Shown here in pieces: positions 60,214 through 64,000 of a stretch of DNA of 64,000 bases. The DNA comes from Thermoanaerobaculia bacterium (lineage in GTDB: Bacteria; Acidobacteriota; Thermoanaerobaculia; Multivoradales; J023), in contig JAUIJL010000009.1 in the NCBI GenBank assembly GCA_030431255.1, positions 124,001-188,000 of the forward strand. The letters are read 5' to 3'. Within the stretch, counting starts at the first letter, position 1. Each line of letters begins with the position of its first letter. The position numbers and the translations under genes were made by a program. Under the pieces are notes generated by a model that was not told the origin of the DNA, made no database searches, and saw only the letters and a program-made list of their open reading frames with translations.

Positions 60214-61677
60214 TCAATGACCCTCGACGAAACGAACGATGTCGGCCAGCTCAAAGCTCGGAGCGTTGGGCGCGATGCACGGATCGAGCTCGAAGCTCTC
60301 TTCGTCCAAATACGAAGTCTTGCAATGGACCAAGATGCCGAGGAAGACCTCGAGCAAGATCGCCGAGCCCACCGGCCCCAACTGCTCGCCGTCCGAAGCC
60401 AGATCCGCTTCGCGCAGGATGTAGAAGAAGAGCGGAGTCGATTCTTCGATACGCTCGCGGCCTTTTCCATTGTCCCCGAATCGGGCATCGAGCTCGTTCC
60501 AACCCTCGATGTCGGCGAATTTCAGATCGAAGTTGGCCAGGATCGGATAACCCGCGGCATTCAAAGCTCCGGCCACACTTTGGCCGTCGGGAAGCCCGAG
60601 AACATGTCCACGCCGCAGATTCCGGAAAGCCAGGGAACGCTCGTCGGCATCGGCCCGGCGACCCACCACGGGATTCGGCAAGCGGATCAGCTCGTCTGCC
60701 AATTGCGCGTCGAAACGCTTTGACGACAGCGGATGGAAGCAATCGTCCACCGGCAGCAGGAACCGCCAATCCACCGTCAGCTCGGGCGGAACTGCCGAGA
60801 ATCCAAGGGTCCCGAAGCTCTCTTCGAAAAGATCGATGTCCGGATATTTGCCGTTGGCGGCATACCGCGAGCGCACCAAGGTGTGACCAAAGCGGTAGGC
60901 TGCAACGCTGAATTCCACGGGCATCGGAAGGTTGTGGTGGGCGTCGGGCTCGTAGATCAGGGGGAAGGTGCCCTTGGCCAGCTTCTTGAGGGCGAATTCA
61001 TAGATTTTAGGGTGGCAGACCCGGCGCAGGAAGTCATGGACCACGAGGTATTGATAGTGGTGACGCACCTTGGTTTGCGCCTCCTCAAAATGCTCCTCGA
61101 TGTCTTCATCACCCAAGCTGCTGTCCAGCACTCGGTTGTGAAAACGATGGAAAAGCAACTGCAGCTGAGAAACGAAAAGATTTTCGTCGTTGCGAGGATC
61201 CCCAATCTGTGCGCGCCCTTCCTCGTTGCGTGCCAGATCGTTCTTGTTGACCGAATTTCCTTCCATCAATCGACCGGCGGCGCTCGGCTCGTAGATATGA
61301 GGGTTGGCCTCGGGACCGAAGCCGTAAACACAGTCGAGATCGAGGGACGGGGACCGTAGGTTCGGCAGCTCGCTGACGTTGGGCTCCGGGCTGCCTTTCA
61401 GATCCGTGGCCGTATCGAGGGTGATGTCATGATCGATGAATTGAGCCAAAAAGGTATAACCCGCGGGCAGACCGGAATCCCCTGAGCTGAAATCAGCGTC
61501 GTGCATTGGGCTGCCGACACCTCCGAGAGCCCGCGCTTCGAGTGTCGCCTCATCGTCGGTGAGCTGACGCGGCGAGAGCTTCGGAAAAAGCTTTCCAAAA
61601 TTGCCCAGGCGCAGATGCGGACAACCCTTTGCTTTTGCCGTTCCATGATGCTGTAAATTCTTTTTTTTCGGTTCCAT
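60214..61677 (-). CDS. Animal-type haem peroxidase
   Basis: 487 residues from ATG 61677, chosen because GGAGG lies 7 bases upstream. The distal site AQFIDHDITLD gives H83 with its preceding Gln. The structural block GDPRNDENLFVSQLQLLFHRFHN (about 159-181) is diagnostic of the peroxidase-cyclooxygenase superfamily, and VAAYRFGHTLVRSRY gives the proximal H265. There is no signal peptide. Bacterial members oxidise halides or small organics with peroxide; the true substrate is unknown. It has an isolated transcription unit with a perfect TATAAT box 92 bases upstream. Confidence 0.92.
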   Translation of the reverse strand: MEPKKKNLQHHGTAKAKGCPHLRLGNFGKLFPKLSPRQLTDDEATLEARALGGVGSPMHDADFSSGDSGLPAGYTFLAQFIDHDITLDTATDLKGSPEPNVSELPNLRSPSLDLDCVYGFGPEANPHIYEPSAAGRLMEGNSVNKNDLARNEEGRAQIGDPRNDENLFVSQLQLLFHRFHNRVLDSSLGDEDIEEHFEEAQTKVRHHYQYLVVHDFLRRVCHPKIYEFALKKLAKGTFPLIYEPDAHHNLPMPVEFSVAAYRFGHTLVRSRYAANGKYPDIDLFEESFGTLGFSAVPPELTVDWRFLLPVDDCFHPLSSKRFDAQLADELIRLPNPVVGRRADADERSLAFRNLRRGHVLGLPDGQSVAGALNAAGYPILANFDLKFADIEGWNELDARFGDNGKGRERIEESTPLFFYILREADLASDGEQLGPVGSAILLEVFLGILVHCKTSYLDEESFELDPCIAPNAPSFELADIVRFVEGH

Positions 61678-61768
61678 AAACATTCCTCCAAATAAGTAAG
61701 GCTCAACCGCGGCCGAAGCGCGGCTCAGGCGATGGATCGGGCACACGATTTCCGTAAGTTTCCCGCGC

Positions 61769-61774
61769 ATTATA
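61769..61774 (-). promoter_or_regulatory. Consensus -10 box for the peroxidase gene
   Basis: TATAAT on the minus strand at 61774-61769, 92 bases before the start. No good -35 hexamer is found at 16-18 bases, so an activator may be needed. Confidence 0.45.
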
Positions 61775-61844
61775 CAGCGTAAAACGCTTCGGATCTCCCC
61801 CATATGCCTCGAATTCTCCTATAGAATCCCACCCCTACCCATTA

Positions 61845-61863
61845 AGTACCACGTAGATTTTGG
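61845..61863 (+). repeat. Intergenic REP-like motif copy
   Basis: AGTACCACGTAGATTTTGG resembles the element ends at 63151 and 63285 (GGTGCCACGTAGTTTCTGG). It lies 146 bases beyond the 3' end of the transposase gene, on the side opposite the duplicated unit. Confidence 0.55.
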
Positions 61864-62008
61864 AAGTCTCTCGAATCAGATACCGCTTTCAAACCTTAGA
61901 CCCCGTGCGACTTCCAGTCTCAAAAAAGAGGGCATACCTCCCCCTACCCAGAATCTGGTCGCGAGCATTCCGATCTGTGAGGCCACCAAAGAAGAGACGA
62001 AAGAAGCG

Positions 62009-63004
62009 TCACCCGGGTTGGAGAAGCTCCGGAGCAGGAGTCTTCAAGGAAGACCCGACCACCGACAAAATCGGTTCCATGAAGGACCGTGCAGGTGGAA
62101 AGGTGTTCTCTGGGAAATCGACCGTAAAATCACCGATCTTCAGGCGCTCAGCCGCGCCGCGGTACGCCGCGAGGATGAAAGACAGGGCCTCGTGCATCTC
62201 GTGCCATGCTCTTTGGGTGAATGCATGGAAGAGGGGCTTGGGCGTCGATTCTGGCTTCGAAGCTTGTGCTTCCTCAGGCCGATCATGAGGATTCGCGTTG
62301 AGGACCGCGTCCACGCCGAGGGGAGCCGTTCCCTCTGCCCGATGCCTCGCCGCGGTGTCCTCTTCGATCTTTCTCACCAACTCCAACGCCATCGACCGCC
62401 GCTGATCACGACCCAGGTGCTGATGGCAAGGCAGGGGTTTGAGCTCGAGGCTCAAATGCTCCGTGAAGTCGTCCAGAGTGACGTCCTCCCCGCGAACCAG
62501 GGCTCGGCAGTAGGCGGTGCGATCGATCCAAATACCTTGCAAGGGCTCGCCGGTGATCAAGGCTTCGGAGAAAGGCACGCCCGGCCAGTCGAGCGGCGAG
62601 TCCACGAGATTTTCCTTGGCTCCGTGGCTCAAACAGTACGCGAGCCGAGCGGCCTGAGCCTCGGCTTCGTCGGAGAGCTGGGTGCAACGGTAGCGTTTGG
62701 GGAAAGTCGGATCCTCCCAATCGTAGAGCTTACCGCTCTCGATGGACAGCTTGCGGGTGAAGTCCCGCATGAATCCGGCCTGGTCCCTGACCGTCTGGCA
62801 GCTGAGCAGGAGGTGAAAGTGTCCGCTCATGCAAGCGCCGCCGTGAATGTCGACGGCGTGGCGTTGTTGGGCTTTGGCCAGGGCGCCGATGATGAGGGCG
62901 TTCATTCTCGGCCCGGGTTTGATCAAGTAGCGCCTCTGGAAGGTTCGATTGACGACTTCGACCAAGGCACCGGGTCGCGTGTGGATGCGAGGTATTCTCG
63001 GCAT
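62009..63004 (-). CDS. REP-associated (Y1/HUH-type) transposase
   Basis: 331 residues from ATG 63004, with AAAGGAG upstream. The HUH motif is present as GHFHLLLS (H62, H64). Downstream, MRDFTRKLSIESGKLYDW and RLAYCLSHGAKENLVDSPLDWPGV match the large RAYT-like family found in many environmental Gram-negatives. At the place where classic RAYTs have the catalytic Tyr I read Phe (DFTRK), so the nucleophile is uncertain. The C-terminal 100 residues are extra. Flanking repeats suggest it mobilises or once mobilised the REP-like motif. Confidence 0.8.
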   Translation of the reverse strand: MPRIPRIHTRPGALVEVVNRTFQRRYLIKPGPRMNALIIGALAKAQQRHAVDIHGGACMSGHFHLLLSCQTVRDQAGFMRDFTRKLSIESGKLYDWEDPTFPKRYRCTQLSDEAEAQAARLAYCLSHGAKENLVDSPLDWPGVPFSEALITGEPLQGIWIDRTAYCRALVRGEDVTLDDFTEHLSLELKPLPCHQHLGRDQRRSMALELVRKIEEDTAARHRAEGTAPLGVDAVLNANPHDRPEEAQASKPESTPKPLFHAFTQRAWHEMHEALSFILAAYRGAAERLKIGDFTVDFPENTFPPARSFMEPILSVVGSSLKTPAPELLQPG

Positions 63005-63034
63005 ATCAAGCTCTCCTTTATTGATTTGTGCGCA

Positions 63035-63303
63035 GCGCACAGATGTGCGCAGCGCTCTCAATAGAGCTTGGACGTAAAAACTCCCTCGAATTCTGCTCAG
63101 ATTCAAAAATTGCTAAAAATATGGCCCCACCGAGGTGCTAACGCGAAAAAGGTGCCACTTAGTTCTGGTGGCGGTTCTGGTGGCGGCGCACAGGTGTGCG
63201 AGCGCTCTAATAGAGCTTGGACGGAATAATGACCTTGAATTCTGCTCGAATCCGAGTATTTTTAAAAAAACTCACCGTGAAAAAGGTGCCACGTAGTTTC
63301 TGG
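63035..63303. repeat. Duplicated 118-134-bp repeat units
   Basis: Unit A (63035-63168) and unit B (63186-63303) share GCGCACAG-TGTGCG palindromes, AGCGCTCT-AATAGAGCTTGGACG, GAATTCTGCTC, and the end GAAAAAGGTGCCAC(T/G)TAGTT. The interval from the transposase to the cytochrome gene (310 bases) consists almost wholly of them. Confidence 0.85.
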
Positions 63304-63314
63304 TGCCGGGTTCC

Positions 63315-64000
63315 TTATAGGGATTTTAAGTATTCCACCAGATCCCAACGCTCCTCATCGGAAAGCCGCGTCCCGAATTCGTGCCCGGCATTCGAGCTAC
63401 CTTCGGCGGAGGTATCGAAGACGAAAATTGGATCCTCCACCTTGGAGGAATAACCCACCCGTTCGGGATCATAGTCCCGATGCCCGACGGGAAAGCTCTC
63501 GGGACGCTCCTCAGCGGGCAGCAAAAGATCGTAGAGCGTGGGCACAGACCCGTTGTGCAGGTAGGGCGCGGTGGCCCACACGCCGTCCAGCCGCCGAGCG
63601 ATGTACCTACCCGTGCCCCGCCATTCCGGCGGATGGGCGCGCTCGTGACTCCGGGCTTCCTCTGGGGAAATGTCGGCCATTTGATAGGCCGCTACCTCGA
63701 TCTTTCTCACGGTCTCTGAAATGGCTTGGGGAAACGGCTGTCCGCCCTCGGGGCGTAGGAAATTCTCCGCTCGATTCGGATCCGTGCCGACGACGGAAAG
63801 CTTGATCAGCCGACCGTCCCAGGCCTGATGGCAGTCGGCGCAGCTGAACACGCCACCGCCGGGTGCCTCCAATTTACGATGGAAAATCTCCGAGCCCCGT
63901 TGCACCTTTTCAGGGTTCAGCTCCGGGAAAATCGCCGGCCAACCCGGGGTCTCCAACTCATCCAAGATCGCTTCCAACGCCCAAACGTTGCGAGGCTTCA
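63315..64000 (-). CDS. Cytochrome c peroxidase-like protein, partial (5' end beyond window)
   Basis: 228 residues are visible; the frame is open through the window edge, so the N-terminus is missing. One haem site CADCH is visible, then a C-terminal domain with WATAPYLHNGSVPTLYDLL and HEFGTRLSDEERWDLVEYLKSL, typical of the second haem domain of di-haem cytochrome c peroxidase/MauG-like proteins. The N-terminal haem should lie upstream. It should act in the periplasm with peroxide or as an electron carrier. Confidence 0.82.
   Translation of the reverse strand, partial: KPRNVWALEAILDELETPGWPAIFPELNPEKVQRGSEIFHRKLEAPGGGVFSCADCHQAWDGRLIKLSVVGTDPNRAENFLRPEGGQPFPQAISETVRKIEVAAYQMADISPEEARSHERAHPPEWRGTGRYIARRLDGVWATAPYLHNGSVPTLYDLLLPAEERPESFPVGHRDYDPERVGYSSKVEDPIFVFDTSAEGSSNAGHEFGTRLSDEERWDLVEYLKSL

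Larger units (their letters stand above)
61678..62008. other. Upstream region of the peroxidase (331 bases)
   Basis: It is AT-richer than its surroundings. It holds a TATAAT box on the minus strand, a small AGCGT-AAA-ACGCT hairpin next to it, and a REP-like motif copy at 61845. No gene is visible. Confidence 0.5.
61845..63303. mobile_element. RAYT-like transposase unit with REP-like ends
   Basis: The transposase gene is bounded by REP-like motifs at 61845 on one side and by two duplicated repeat units ending at 63168 and 63303 on the other. The borders are my inference; no target duplication is visible. Confidence 0.45.

Noticed and set aside
63035-63303. CRISPR or attachment site near the transposase
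   Set aside because: Only two diverged units with palindromes; no spacers, no integrase.
1-64000. tRNA, rRNA or riboswitch genes
   Set aside because: I saw no cloverleaf, rRNA block or known riboswitch core; a covariance-model scan would be needed to exclude small RNAs.

Overview
The window is high-GC, densely coded chromosomal DNA from a Gram-negative heterotroph. Secreted proteins with Sec signal peptides, several lipoproteins, c-type cytochromes and periplasmic copper proteins support this. An ECF-type sigma factor beside a Ser/Thr kinase-TPR protein, a sigma/anti-sigma/TPR-CHAT locus, and a large divergent REP-associated transposase are common in Acidobacteriota and related soil or marine phyla. 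Acidobacteriota is my best guess, at low confidence. I see no rRNA, tRNA, CRISPR array or phage.

Layout, left part (1-31 kb): a membrane protein; NmrA-like reductase and DUF1772 protein; a tightly coupled minus-strand operon (DUF3604 protein, parvulin-type isomerase, HupE/UreJ protein); a methyltransferase; an SMP-30-like propeller; a DJ-1/PfpI protein; an overlapping AAA ATPase + TOPRIM-like DUF4276 pair (candidate defence module, 10.7-12.5 kb); a YbjQ/YbjQ-like/M48 protease operon; an ECF sigma factor with a large TPR kinase (15.7-18.9 kb); several secreted proteins of unknown function; hydrolases; an M19 dipeptidase.

Middle (31-56.5 kb): an enoyl-CoA hydratase; a 913-residue LGFP/calcineurin phosphoesterase; a VWA/SdrD-type secreted protein; then an ECF sigma factor, a ZAS anti-sigma factor translationally coupled to a TPR-CHAT protease with intact His/Cys, a small two-repeat protein, and a copper operon. 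The copper operon encodes a two-domain SCO1 protein, a 2195-residue multicopper oxidase, a beta-propeller protein and a cytochrome c fusion lipoprotein, each overlapping the next, followed 12 bases later by a sulfatase. A 28-bp motif (TGAGAT-N10-CTCATCCCACTT) with invariant spacing lies upstream of the anti-sigma gene, the small protein gene and the SCO1 gene. It suggests one regulon joining the CHAT locus to the copper operon.

Right part (56.5-64 kb): DUF2254 membrane protein, zinc-ribbon SDR, UPF0178 protein, animal-type haem peroxidase, a RAYT-like transposase with duplicated flanking repeats, and the C-terminal part of a cytochrome c peroxidase-like protein cut by the window edge.

The most unusual signal is a 16-bp REP-like motif (GAAACTACCTGGCACC and its reverse complement). 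Near-copies flank the transposase and lie in nearby intergenic DNA. Exact copies also sit in frame inside the SCO1 protein (four direct copies) and the giant oxidase (two direct and two inverted copies, one inverted copy with one mismatch), giving KLPGT/EVPGSF linkers without breaking either gene.
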